Below the pieces are notes generated by a model, which saw only the letters and a list, made by a program, of their open reading frames with translations, ran no database searches and had not been told where the DNA came from. Below, one piece after another: positions 41,924 through 52,400 of a stretch of 64,000 bases of DNA (the stretch's first letter is position 1; every line of letters begins with the position of its first letter). Origin of the DNA: Planctomycetota bacterium (GTDB taxonomy: Bacteria > Planctomycetota > Planctomycetia > Pirellulales > Pirellulaceae); NCBI GenBank assembly GCA_026692845.1, contig JAPLNM010000045.1, positions 1-64,000 on the forward strand, in the 5' to 3' direction. A program made the translations under genes and the position numbers.

Positions 41924-44158
41924 TTGTCCGTCCCGGTCCCCATCCCCGAGTCCCTTCGCCTTGCCTTAATCGCACAGAGCCCAAGGTGCATCGAGTCGTT
42001 TTCAGCCATTCTCAAGCCGGGTGAATCGGTCGAATCCTGGTTCCAACCCAATCTCGACGATGCACTTCGCTTCGAATCGAGCTTGGTCGTTCTGACTCGC
42101 CAATCGCTTTATGCTTGGGACCATCCCTCCGCTCGATGGAGCCGTTGGGAACTGACCCCCGAGATCGGCTTGAGAAAAGTCGATCGATCCGGACTGGGGG
42201 TCTTGGAGCTCTTTGACGACCAGCGGCTTATCGCGCATTGGCGATATACGGCCGCTGAGATCAATGGAGCCGCCTCGATCGTGTCGGAGTTCCAAAAGAT
42301 TGTCTCCGGCCAAGAGGAAGCCGACGTCGGCTCGATCTGCGCATCGTGCGGAGGTCCGATGCAAGAGGGTCAGGTTGTATGCGCCAATTGCGCCCCTACG
42401 GCCGTACCCAATACAACCCGTTCATTGCTGCGATTGGTCCGATTTGCAAAACCACGCGTTTTGCTCATCGCCGGGGGCTTTGGACTGACGGTCTTGAGCA
42501 CCTGTGCGGCGATGATCCCACCTCTTCTAACAAAGCCTTTGATGGACCAGGTTCTGATCCCCCACCAAAGCAAACTACCTGCTCGTTTCGAGCTAGTGCC
42601 TTGGCTCCTGGGTGGAATGCTCCTGGCGGCCTTGCTCAGCTGGGCGCTAAGTTGGGCTAAGACCTATGTAATGGCGCGCATCAGCGAGCGCATCAGTGCC
42701 GATCTGCGCTACGCGACGTACGGACACTTGCAGAAATTATCGTTGGAGTATTTTGGAGGAAAGCGGACCGGAGATTTGATTTCGCGAGTCAGCGACGACA
42801 CGCAACGCATCTGCGATTTTTTGTCGATCCATGCTGTTGATTTTGCAACCGATATCATCATGATCGTCATCACTGCGATCCTATTGATATGGCTCGATCC
42901 GACGATGGCATTGGTCGGTCTTTTGCCGTTTCCCTTTATCGCCTGGATCGTCGCGCGAGTCCAAGCTCGTATGCGCGCCGGATTTGCTCGCGGCAGTTCG
43001 GCTTGGGCCGAATTGGTCAATGTCCTAGCAGATACCATACCCGGTATCCGGGTTGTAAAAGCCTTTGCGCAAGAAAATCGCGAAGTCGAACGCTTCCAAG
43101 AACGCAACGAACAAGTCCTCTATGCCAACGACCGAGTCAATCGACTTTGGGCGGCCTTCGCCCCGATCATCACCTTGCTTACCGATATCGGATTGTTGAT
43201 CATCTACGGTTTTGGGGCTTACCAAATCTACCGTGGTGGATTGTCCGTCGGCGATCTATCGGTATTTCTTATGTGGGTATCGCGACTCTATCTTCGACTC
43301 GACGACATGAGCCGATTGCTTGCCAATGCCCAACGCACCGCGGCGGCGACGCACCGAATCTTTGAAATCCTCGACCGAGTTCCCAGCGTCGCCGAGCCCC
43401 AGCGCCCTGTGCATCCAGGACGCCTCCAAGGCCGCATCGAATTGGACAAAGTCACCTTCAGTTACGGTTCTCGCCAAGTCATCCACGATGTGAATTTGTG
43501 CATTGAACCCGGCGAAATGATCGGACTCGTCGGTCCGAGCGGTGCGGGAAAAAGTACTCTTGTTAACCTTGTATGCCGGTTTTACGACGTCGCAAGCGGC
43601 TCGATTCTCGTCGATGGCCTCGACGTGCGCGAGTACCCCATCAGCGAATACCGCAGCAATATCGGCATCGTCCTTCAGGAGCCTTTTCTGTTCTTCGGCT
43701 CGATCGCCGAGAATATTGCTTATGGACGTCCCGATGCAACTCGCGAGCAAATCATCGCCGCAGCGCGCGCGGCGAAAGCCCACGATTTCATCCTGAAACT
43801 CACCGATGGCTACGATTCGCTCGTCGGTGAACGTGGTCAATCGCTTTCGGGCGGGGAACGCCAACGTATTTCGATCGCAAGAGCGCTGCTGACCGATCCG
43901 CGTATTTTGATCCTCGATGAAGCGACCTCGGCAGTCGATACCGAAACCGAACGGGAAATTCAAGAAGCGCTCGATGTGCTGGTCCAAGGTCGAACGACGA
44001 TCGCTATCGCCCACCGTATCAGCACCCTTCGCAAAGCCAACCGAATCATCGTGCTCGAGCGAGGGAAGGTGACTGAAGTTGGAAATCACGATGATTTGCT
44101 CGCCAGACAAGGCACCTACTACCGTTTGAACCAAGCTCAAAAAAACGCGGGTTCGTGA
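41924..44158 (+). CDS. ABC exporter with N-terminal zinc-ribbon extension
   Basis: A 744-residue half-transporter of the MsbA/HlyB type. The first 130 residues look like a PH-like or beta-rich domain (LTRQSLYAWDHPSARWSRWEL). A zinc-ribbon with cysteines at 139, 142, 153 and 156 follows. Then come six membrane helices (about 180-460) and the ATPase: Walker A GPSGAGKST, signature LSGGERQ, Walker B ILILDEATS and the H-loop IAHRIST. The start is TTG at 41924; I find no better one. The N-terminal extension is absent from standard exporters and may be a regulatory module. The substrate is unknown. Confidence 0.88.
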   Translation: MSVPVPIPESLRLALIAQSPRCIESFSAILKPGESVESWFQPNLDDALRFESSLVVLTRQSLYAWDHPSARWSRWELTPEIGLRKVDRSGLGVLELFDDQRLIAHWRYTAAEINGAASIVSEFQKIVSGQEEADVGSICASCGGPMQEGQVVCANCAPTAVPNTTRSLLRLVRFAKPRVLLIAGGFGLTVLSTCAAMIPPLLTKPLMDQVLIPHQSKLPARFELVPWLLGGMLLAALLSWALSWAKTYVMARISERISADLRYATYGHLQKLSLEYFGGKRTGDLISRVSDDTQRICDFLSIHAVDFATDIIMIVITAILLIWLDPTMALVGLLPFPFIAWIVARVQARMRAGFARGSSAWAELVNVLADTIPGIRVVKAFAQENREVERFQERNEQVLYANDRVNRLWAAFAPIITLLTDIGLLIIYGFGAYQIYRGGLSVGDLSVFLMWVSRLYLRLDDMSRLLANAQRTAAATHRIFEILDRVPSVAEPQRPVHPGRLQGRIELDKVTFSYGSRQVIHDVNLCIEPGEMIGLVGPSGAGKSTLVNLVCRFYDVASGSILVDGLDVREYPISEYRSNIGIVLQEPFLFFGSIAENIAYGRPDATREQIIAAARAAKAHDFILKLTDGYDSLVGERGQSLSGGERQRISIARALLTDPRILILDEATSAVDTETEREIQEALDVLVQGRTTIAIAHRISTLRKANRIIVLERGKVTEVGNHDDLLARQGTYYRLNQAQKNAGS

Positions 44159-44206
44159 ACCTCGCTGTTTCTTGGTCGGCACCTCGGCAAGATCCTAAAA
44201 GCCCCG

Positions 44207-45646
44207 CTAGCTCAGGATCGATTCGATGACTTTGCCTTCGACATTCGTCAATCGGCGTTGGATGCCGTTGTGTTCGACGCTAAGGCGCTCGTGATCGAGC
44301 CCCAATATATGCAGTATGGTTGCATTGAAATCGTAAAGCGGGTGAATGTCCTCGATTGCCTTAACCCCCAGCTCGTCCGTCATCCCATGGCTAACTCCCC
44401 GGCGGACGCCAGCTCCGCTCATCCAGCAGGTGAACCCGTCTGGATTGTGGTCTCGCCCCTTGGCTCCCTTTTGGAAAAAAGGCATCCGCCCAAACTCGGT
44501 GCACCAAACCACCAACGTCTCTTCGAGCAATCCGCGCGCTTCGAGATCCTTGATCAATGCGGCCACGGGCTGATCAAGAATCGAGGCATGGATGTCGTAT
44601 TGGTTCTTCAGATCGTTGTGCCCGTCCCAATTGAGTTTCCCGGCGCTGGCATAAGCCCCATTAAATAGCTGGACAAACCGCACCCCACTTTCGATCAGTC
44701 GCCGCGCCAATATGCAGTTCTTTGCAAAAGCTGCCTTGTCCTTGTTCGCCGGATCATCGGCCCCGTAAGCTCTCAAAACATGAGCAGGCTCGCGGTCGAT
44801 ATCGGTGATTTGAGGAACACTCGTCTGCATCCTGCCGGCCAACTCGTAACTGGCAATCCTGGCAGCTAACTGCGCATCGCCAGGGTGTTCTTGCAAGTGC
44901 CTCTGCTGCATCTTGTCCAATAATCGGCGCGTCGCGGCATCGGAAGTTTCCGAAACTCTCTTGGCTCTCAAATGCCGAACGGGATCACTGGCCGAAAACG
45001 TCGTGCCTTGGAAGGATGCAGGCAGGAATCCCGGCCCCCAGTTGTTCGAACCGTTTTGCGGCACTCCCCGCGGATCGGGGATCGCTACATACGCCGGTAG
45101 ATTGTCGCAAAGACTCCCTAGGGCATACGTCACCCAAGCCCCCAAACTCGGGAATCCGTCGAGATTGAACCCGGTCGAGAGAAAGTTTTCAGCAGGTCCG
45201 TGCGTGTTGGATTTGCTCGTCAACGAATGGACAAAGGCGATCTGATCCGTCAGCTCCGCCAGATGCGGCACAAGATCGCTGACCCATTTTCCAGACTCTC
45301 CATGCTGACGAAACGCATATTGAGGTCTGGCTAAATTCCCCGCCGGGCCTTGGAATGTTACCGACGGTCCACCGGGCAAAGGCCGATCGTCCCACTCGAT
45401 GAGCTTGGGTTTGTAATCCCAAGTTTCCAACTGACTGACAGCGCCTGCGCAGAAGATCACCAGAACGTTCTTCGCCTTGGCGTCAAAGTGCGCCCTGCGC
45501 GGTGCATAAGGCTTGGCTGGATCGATCGGGTCGATCGGATCGCCAGCTAGCAATCGATCGCGACTGAGCAAGCTCGTCAGTGCGATAGATCCCAAGGCAG
45601 TCGAGGCCGAGTTGAGGAAGGAGCGACGGTCCAAAAAGGGATGCAC
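44207..45646 (-). CDS. DUF1501 protein with Tat signal
   Basis: DUF1501 family protein of 479 residues, exported by Tat ([18 protein letters not shown]). The family has an alkaline-phosphatase-like fold, seen in [25 protein letters not shown] and the final Asp/His segments. Such proteins nearly always pair with PSCyt1-DUF1549-DUF1553 proteins, as here, with 16 bp between the genes. Start is GTG at 45646 ([10 protein letters not shown]). The function of the pair is not established; involvement in extracellular carbohydrate or sulfated-substrate breakdown has been proposed. Confidence 0.9.
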   Translation of the reverse strand: MHPFLDRRSFLNSASTALGSIALTSLLSRDRLLAGDPIDPIDPAKPYAPRRAHFDAKAKNVLVIFCAGAVSQLETWDYKPKLIEWDDRPLPGGPSVTFQGPAGNLARPQYAFRQHGESGKWVSDLVPHLAELTDQIAFVHSLTSKSNTHGPAENFLSTGFNLDGFPSLGAWVTYALGSLCDNLPAYVAIPDPRGVPQNGSNNWGPGFLPASFQGTTFSASDPVRHLRAKRVSETSDAATRRLLDKMQQRHLQEHPGDAQLAARIASYELAGRMQTSVPQITDIDREPAHVLRAYGADDPANKDKAAFAKNCILARRLIESGVRFVQLFNGAYASAGKLNWDGHNDLKNQYDIHASILDQPVAALIKDLEARGLLEETLVVWCTEFGRMPFFQKGAKGRDHNPDGFTCWMSGAGVRRGVSHGMTDELGVKAIEDIHPLYDFNATILHILGLDHERLSVEHNGIQRRLTNVEGKVIESILS

Positions 45647-45662
45647 GGGTCAAGGAACCTTT

Positions 45663-48600
45663 TCAAGGAAGGAATAGGAACTCGTTGCAATTGAAAAGTG
45701 CCCGGCAGAGCGATTCAAGCCCCGACTCTTGGACAATCGGCAACGCATCGCTGATTTCTTCAGGGGTTGGATCGCGGAACAAACAGCGTTGGTAAGCCCT
45801 CTGGATGAGCTTCTTGGTGTCCGTTCCGGACTCCTTGTGCAATCGCTCTGCAAATGCCTTGGACTGATCGATCGTAAAAGCGCTATTCAATAGGTTCAAA
45901 GCCTGGATGGGGGTCATCGAGGTGCGGCGCAGCCCGGTACTCTGACCTGCGTCGGGACAATCAAACGCTCCAAAAACAGCCTCGCGCTCGCGTCGCACTT
46001 TATGCGCATAGATCATGCGGCGCAGTCCATCGCCTTCGAACTGCTCAATCGGTTGAAAACCACTGAGTCCCCCACGCTGGGCGAATAAATCGTATCCTCG
46101 CCCGAACATCGTCGTATTGAGTTGACCACTGACTGCAAGGATCGAATCGCGGATCGCCTCGGCCTCGAGCCTGCGAAGCGGATACCTCCACATCAGCCTA
46201 CAATCGGCGTCGGATTCCAAACCCTTTTCATTCGCCTGGCTCGATTGCCCATAGGTTTTCGATAGAACGATCGCTCGATGAAGGGACTTGAGCGACCAAT
46301 TTTTCGCGATCAATTCTGCGGCCAGCCAATCGAGAAGTTCCGGGTGAGTTGGGGGCTGCCCATGCAACCCGAAATCATTCGGTGTGTCTACCAATCCGAT
46401 GCCAAAGTGCCCTTGCCAAATTCGGTTCGCGATCACCCGAGCTGTCAGCGGGTTGGCCGGTGAAGCGATCCAATCAGCGATCGCCATGCGACGTTTGGGT
46501 TCGCTCTCGGAGGCCGCCACTTCTACCTGTCCAAAAGAGCCGGGTACCTGTCCAAAAGAGCCGGGTACCTGTCCAAAAGAGCCGGGTACCTGTCCAAAAG
46601 AGCCGGGTACCTGTCCAAAAAAGGCGGGTATCTTCGGTGCAACCATTTGTTTGGGCTGCTCGGGATCCCCTCGCAGCAGCAGATGGATCGTATCAGGGGT
46701 TCGAAACCGCCCTGAAAAAGCTTTTTGATTCTCCTGCAAACGTTTCAATTCATTTTGAAGCTGTTTTTGACGAGTTTGCAGGGTTTCAATCGAATTGGAC
46801 TCCGCCGCAGTCAAACCGACCGATGCGATATTCGTCGCCAAGGTCGATGCTCGGGCGGCTGGATCTAACGAATAGCTAACCCGGTCCGATTCATCGGCAA
46901 CCACAATCCATTGGCCGTCGGTTCCGAGCACTTCGAGCGTATATCGAATAGCCAATCGATCCTGGAATTGCCCTTGGCGGTCCCTACCCCAAACCACCCG
47001 CTCAATCGTCTCAGGGGTGGAGAATTCGAAGGTTAAGGAACCTTTTCCGGTCTGATTGGACATCCAACTGCGACTGTTGCCATAGCTTCCGTCGTTAACC
47101 AAACGAAGTTCGTGCCGATCGGCAGCGAACGAATCGCCTGTGGAAGTGACCCGGGTTCCGTTGGATCTCAATGCGATATTCTCCCCACGCGGGTTGAAAA
47201 TCTCAAATTCATCGATGCACGGTTCAAGTTGATTGGTTTCGTGAATCGAAAAACGGACGCTTCGGGTTTCCATCGGTGCAATCCGCTCGGAGTTGATGCT
47301 CGCTTGCACCATGGGTCGCTTGGGCAAAACAACCACCACATCTCGCATGCTTTGAAGGTCGATCCCGAGTTGGATGCGATACGCCGTTGCTGTTCGGTCC
47401 AGGAACTCGCCCAAGCGATCGCGACCCCAAACGATTTTCGAGATGCGCTCATTTTGAGGTAGTTCGAACAAGACCCACCCGCGGCCGGCTTGGTCGCTCA
47501 TCCAACTCGATCCGTTACCCAGTTTGCCATCATGAATATGCTTCAATTGATGCGTCGGTGTCTCCCGACTACCCGACGCGGTGACTTGTGTCCCATACGC
47601 GGCCAATGCAACATTGCGCGGCGTATCGCCATGCGTCCATATCTCGAACTCATCGATGCACGGTTCGATAAGCCCAAGGGTCGGGTGGAGATTTGCATTC
47701 CAGATTTCCAGCTTGACCCAGCGAGCCTCTTGAGGGGCGAAGGCTTCGGTGTTTGCAGCTGAATTTGCAGCTGTGTTTGCGATGGTGTTGGTAGTTTCCG
47801 CCGGTGCAAGACGCGGTTGGGGGTGTGCAAGGTTTTCGAAACGCAATAGCTCGCGATCGATCGTGCGGAGTTGCTCGACGATCCCTTCGGCAAGCTGCCG
47901 CTGTTGGTTGGCCCATGGGGTATCGACCAAGCGATCTTCGTAGTCGACTCCTGCGACGAATGCCTGCATCGCGTAGTAGTCTTCTTGAGTGATCGGATCG
48001 AATTTATGGTCGTGGCATCGGGCGCAGCCAATGCTCAGCCCGAGAAACGATTGGCTCAGGTTCACGACGATTTCATCGATCGCGTCCTGCCGTGCAAGTC
48101 GCTTGCTCGGCTCGTCGGCACCAATTTGACCGGGTAGAAGGACCGAGGCGGTGATCAGAAAGCCCGTCGCGGTGTCTTGTCCAAGCTGATCCCCGGCAAT
48201 CTGTTCGCGGATGAACTGGTCGAAAGGAGTGTCGTTTTCTAGAGCACGGATCACATAATCGCGATAATGCCAAGCGTGAGGTCGCTCGGTGTTGACCTCG
48301 AAGCCGTGGGTATCTGCATAACGCACCACGTCGAGCCAATGCTGTGCCCAACGTTCCGCATAACGAGGGGAAGCAAGCAGTTGCTCGACAACCTTTTGGT
48401 AAGCGTCGGAGTCCCCATGGTGCTGAACGAACCATTCTGCAAGCCCGGCGTCTGGAGGTAGGCCATGCAAGTCAAGCGTCACGCGCCGAAGCCACTGCAT
48501 CGGCGTGGCCGGAAGGGAAAGACTTAGGCCTCGGGCAGCGAGTCTGCTTTCGATCCATGTGTCGATCGCAACATGCGGATCATCATGCGGTTCATGTGTA

Positions 48601-49124
48601 GCAAGAGGCTGAAAACTCCAGTGCGATTTCGGATCGAGCAAAACGGTCTTGTCGATGCCATCGGGCCAAGGTGCACCGGCCACGATCCAGGCTTCCAGGG
48701 TAGCGACCTGCAAGCTGCTAAGGGGTTTATTGGCCGGTCCCGCTGGAGGCATTCGCTCTTGAGGGTCCTGGTTCTTAACCCAATCGAGCAACGGGCTCTG
48801 TTTGGGATCGCTTGGGTCGATCATCGGTCCGTAATGATCCCCGCCGTGGAAGGCTCGAGACTTCACATCGAGTCTCAAGCCCGATTTTTGCTTCTGCGGT
48901 CCATGGCACGCATAGCAGTGCTGCTCGAAGATCGGCTGGATGTCTCGGACAAAATCGATCGCCGGTTGGATAGGCGACTGCGCGCTCGAAGCGACCGATA
49001 GAGCTAGCCAAAGCAGAATCAGTCGGATCCAAAACATTCCGCACAGAGCCCTTGCACTGGAGACTAACGCAGCGCGGCGAGCAGAATCGATAAACCTCGA
49101 GTGGCGCAAGGCGATTCGACGCAT
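45663..49124 (-). CDS. PSCyt1-DUF1549-DUF1553 protein with two discoidin-like domains
   Basis: A large planctomycete protein of 1,153 residues. It starts with a signal peptide, then a Planctomycete cytochrome c domain (PSCyt1, CYACHG at 70-75), DUF1549 (LASPRYAERWAQHWLDVVRYADT...), two similar F5/8-type carbohydrate-binding-like modules (each with the WMS[DN]Q...GRDR pattern), a coiled linker, and DUF1553 at the C-terminus. Between the linker and DUF1553 is a five-fold GQVPGSF repeat. Start could be ATG 49124 or ATG 49037, the latter giving a cleaner signal peptide. It is followed by the DUF1501 gene. Confidence 0.88.
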   Translation of the reverse strand: MRRIALRHSRFIDSARRAALVSSARALCGMFWIRLILLWLALSVASSAQSPIQPAIDFVRDIQPIFEQHCYACHGPQKQKSGLRLDVKSRAFHGGDHYGPMIDPSDPKQSPLLDWVKNQDPQERMPPAGPANKPLSSLQVATLEAWIVAGAPWPDGIDKTVLLDPKSHWSFQPLATHEPHDDPHVAIDTWIESRLAARGLSLSLPATPMQWLRRVTLDLHGLPPDAGLAEWFVQHHGDSDAYQKVVEQLLASPRYAERWAQHWLDVVRYADTHGFEVNTERPHAWHYRDYVIRALENDTPFDQFIREQIAGDQLGQDTATGFLITASVLLPGQIGADEPSKRLARQDAIDEIVVNLSQSFLGLSIGCARCHDHKFDPITQEDYYAMQAFVAGVDYEDRLVDTPWANQQRQLAEGIVEQLRTIDRELLRFENLAHPQPRLAPAETTNTIANTAANSAANTEAFAPQEARWVKLEIWNANLHPTLGLIEPCIDEFEIWTHGDTPRNVALAAYGTQVTASGSRETPTHQLKHIHDGKLGNGSSWMSDQAGRGWVLFELPQNERISKIVWGRDRLGEFLDRTATAYRIQLGIDLQSMRDVVVVLPKRPMVQASINSERIAPMETRSVRFSIHETNQLEPCIDEFEIFNPRGENIALRSNGTRVTSTGDSFAADRHELRLVNDGSYGNSRSWMSNQTGKGSLTFEFSTPETIERVVWGRDRQGQFQDRLAIRYTLEVLGTDGQWIVVADESDRVSYSLDPAARASTLATNIASVGLTAAESNSIETLQTRQKQLQNELKRLQENQKAFSGRFRTPDTIHLLLRGDPEQPKQMVAPKIPAFFGQVPGSFGQVPGSFGQVPGSFGQVPGSFGQVEVAASESEPKRRMAIADWIASPANPLTARVIANRIWQGHFGIGLVDTPNDFGLHGQPPTHPELLDWLAAELIAKNWSLKSLHRAIVLSKTYGQSSQANEKGLESDADCRLMWRYPLRRLEAEAIRDSILAVSGQLNTTMFGRGYDLFAQRGGLSGFQPIEQFEGDGLRRMIYAHKVRREREAVFGAFDCPDAGQSTGLRRTSMTPIQALNLLNSAFTIDQSKAFAERLHKESGTDTKKLIQRAYQRCLFRDPTPEEISDALPIVQESGLESLCRALFNCNEFLFLP
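46525..46629. repeat. 21-bp VNTR inside the DUF1553 gene
   Basis: ACCTGTCCAAAAGAGCCGGGT is repeated four times perfectly (46525-46608) and once with two changes (46609-46629). It encodes a GQVPGSF repeat. The reading frame is kept, because 21 bp is a multiple of three. Confidence 0.95.
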
Positions 49125-49412
49125 AAACAATTTGGGTAAAAGTGCTTTCGATTGTAACGGAAACTAAATTGTACCCGTTCCTGCAATGCTAGTTCTGCCG
49201 TTTCTTCGGCTCGGCAGGCTTTGGATGGCTCGGGTTGGGGGATAATCGGTTAAAATGTTGGGGTTTGGTTGGCAGGATGTCTAAAATAACGGGCGTTTGA
49301 CGAAGTTCGATTCATTCGATTCGTTCGCTGTTTTAGTCGATTCGCTTCAAACACGGTAAATTCGGTTCAAGCAAGGGAGTCACATTGGGTGTCTAAGGAA
49401 CGAGGCGGCAAG

Positions 49413-52400
49413 ATGCAGTGGTTCAGGACGGCCGGTCCAGGTCCGATGGCAAGTTCCATTGGACCATTGCAGATTGCCGTGCGCATCATGGCTCGCTCGG
49501 GATCGTTGGTCTTGATCGCCCTGGCCTTGGGTGCAGTCCTGTTCGCAGGCACGGGGCATGCTCAGGACCCACCCTCAAGCCCATCACCTGGCGGGGTGAT
49601 GCCGATGGAGAATTTACCGCGTGTGGTAGGTCCTGGAGTTCTTCCGGATTTGATGTACATGCGGAATGAAAAAGGGGAAGAGATCCTGGTACCCCGCGCG
49701 CGTTACGAGGACTTTGAACGCTTACTGATGGAAACAGAGTTGGGGGGGGAAGGTTTAGCAGCTACCCCGAGTTTGAACCAACTGGACTTGATCATCGAGC
49801 CTGTTGCCGATTATGCCAAGGTTCAGGTTCGTGGATTGATTTCCCTGAAGAAACCCAATCGGACAATTTGGACCGTACCGATCGCGTTGAGTCAATTGCA
49901 GTGGTTGCCGACGAAATCCTCCGAGGCCAATGCGCCGCCGAGCTCAGACGGATCGATTGCCGATGGAGTCGAGAGCATTGCGACCTCGATGCAATCGAAC
50001 GGATACCTGTGGCGAGTCGGTCCGGGCAAAACCCTTCCGAGGCGACTGGAGCTCGATGCGTTGTGCAAAATCGTATCGAATCCGGTGGGAAACTCTCTGA
50101 GGCTGGACTTACCACCGGCAGCCAGCGTGCTGAAGTTGAAACTTCCGAAGGGAGATTGGGAGTTGAATGCTACCGGTGGTGGCAATGAAGTGATCGAACC
50201 GTTCAGTGTGCAGGGGGAACATTCGATCGCCATCGTGCGCACCTCTTCGAACTCGATCAACTTGACGTGGAACCGCAAAGCCAACCGCGAGGCGATTGCC
50301 GCAGTGGAAATTTTGAGTCAGACCAAATTCACCCCGACGAGCGATGCGAATCGATGGCGTGCCGACACGGCTTGTTCGATCCGCGGTCCGATCAAACTTG
50401 CGGGAAAGAAAATTTTGTGGACGTTGCCACCCCAGGGGATGATGCGCGAAGCGATTTCGGACGTCTTGAGTTTCGCAAGTTACCGGTTGGTTCGCGTGCC
50501 GAGCAACGCACCCGACGATCCGCCCGCCTTGATGCAAGAAAAGCCCAGCGAAGCCTGGTGGATCGAGATCGATGATGCTTATGCTCGGAGCGAATTGGAT
50601 TTGAATTTCGAGTGGCAGATCGCCCGATTGCCAAGCGAGACGCAAGTAAGTTTTTCGGCTCCTGAATTCGAAGGTGCCGAGCGGCACAATGGAACGATTG
50701 AATTCGCGATCCCACGGACCAATTCGATCGATTGGAGCCCCCAGGGGAACGTGCAATTGCTGAGGCAAAGCCAAGCGGCCGACGGCAGCGAATCGATCGT
50801 TTATTCGTTTCAGTTCTCAGGGCAACCGTCCAAGATCGCTACGCAGTGGACCTCCGTGGCCGAACGTCCACGGTTTAGTTCTGAGCAGCACATCGAGGTG
50901 CGCGAGCGACGTGTGTTGCTCCGAGGATGGATCGAATTCGGGAACGATCCGATCGAGTTGCCTTTGTTGCAATTGGAGGCCGAGGGTTGGCAAGCCGAAC
51001 GGATCGCTCTGTACCCTTCGGAGACCGATTTGCCTCTGGACGCTCTTGCCGGTGCGGGAATACCTACCGCCGAAAATCCCAAAGGAGCTTGGTCGCTCCC
51101 GATCAATGCGAATCTGTGGATGAAGAGCCTCGCAGCGGGCCGCTCGGCCAGCTCCGATGCGATCCGAGCCGAGCGTAGCGGCGAGAATCCGTCCGGGGGA
51201 TTAAGACTTGGAAATCCGTTTGAGATGATTGCCAATTCCTCGGAGAACAAGGAAACAAGTAACGCGTGGAAACTCGAGTATTTGCTGAGTCGGAATCTGG
51301 CCGAGGATACTCAGGACCTCGCGCTTTCTTTGCCACAGCTATCCTGGCTCTCTCAGGAATCCCAGCAAAGGATCATCCGGAGTTTGCCTGGTCGGTTGCT
51401 GGTCTACAGTTGGCCTTATCGATTGACCTCGAATCCAAGTTCTACGGTTGGCTTAGTCGAGACATCGCTGGACCGGGCCACTCAAAAGCAGTGGATCGAT
51501 GTGAATGGCGGAGCCACTCCTTTTTTGATGCAGTACCAAATCGCCGATACGACAACGGCTAGCCGTTGGACGGGATCTCGAACTCGTAAAGGTTCTTTCG
51601 TTTCGGCTAGCCTGTTTGCGAGCCTGACCCCAACGTCCGACGCGATCCAGTGGGACCTTCGATGGAACTGCAAATGCCTAGGAAGCCGACCGACGGAACT
51701 TCGAATCGGATTCCCAATCGATGGAGATCCTTCCAGATCGATCCCGGATGCTACGATTGCAATCGACAATCGCCAAGTTTCGATCGAGTGGATCGACGCA
51801 CCGAGTGGGCAAGCCGAGTCATGGCGTTGGGCGAAATTTTCGGTGCCTGAGGTCTCGGTCGATGCAAGCAATCGATTGGATTTTTTGATCGATGCCCAGT
51901 ACTCTACGAAGCAACCTTTGCTCCAGCAGATCGAGGAGCAAGTCGTCCTTGACTTGGGATTGGCGAAAATAAGTGCCCTACGCGATCAAGAACAATTGAT
52001 TGTCGAGCAAGCGAAATTGCGGATGCGCAGCACCGATGTGTTCAAGGTCTCGGGACCCGACGCGACCAACGATGGCGCTTATGAACTAAATCCAGAGGAG
52101 TCGAGAATCAAGCTCACGGCCTTGCGCAGGGCTAGCCAGAACAAATCGCCGTTGCGTCTCGAAGCCGAGTGGGTGCAAACCATCGTCAACGCACTCGAAC
52201 AACGCGATCGATACGTCGCAAGGTTTCAAACCGACCAGCGCAGCGTCCGGATCCTAGCGGCCTCGGAACTGATCCGGGAAGCCGAATGGATGCTCGATGG
52301 ACAGCGAGCCACAGTGCGCCAGGACTCCGAATCCGAAGGGTTCGCGACGCTCGCTATTCCTGAACCGGCCGAGCCCAACGCATCGAGCGGGCATGTCCTT

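Noticed and set aside
43256-44182. 308-residue minus-strand open frame
   Set aside because: Antisense to the ATPase domain of the ABC exporter, which has all nucleotide-binding motifs.
46525-46629. Possible CRISPR-like array
   Set aside because: Repeats are contiguous, in frame and encode a peptide repeat; no spacers.
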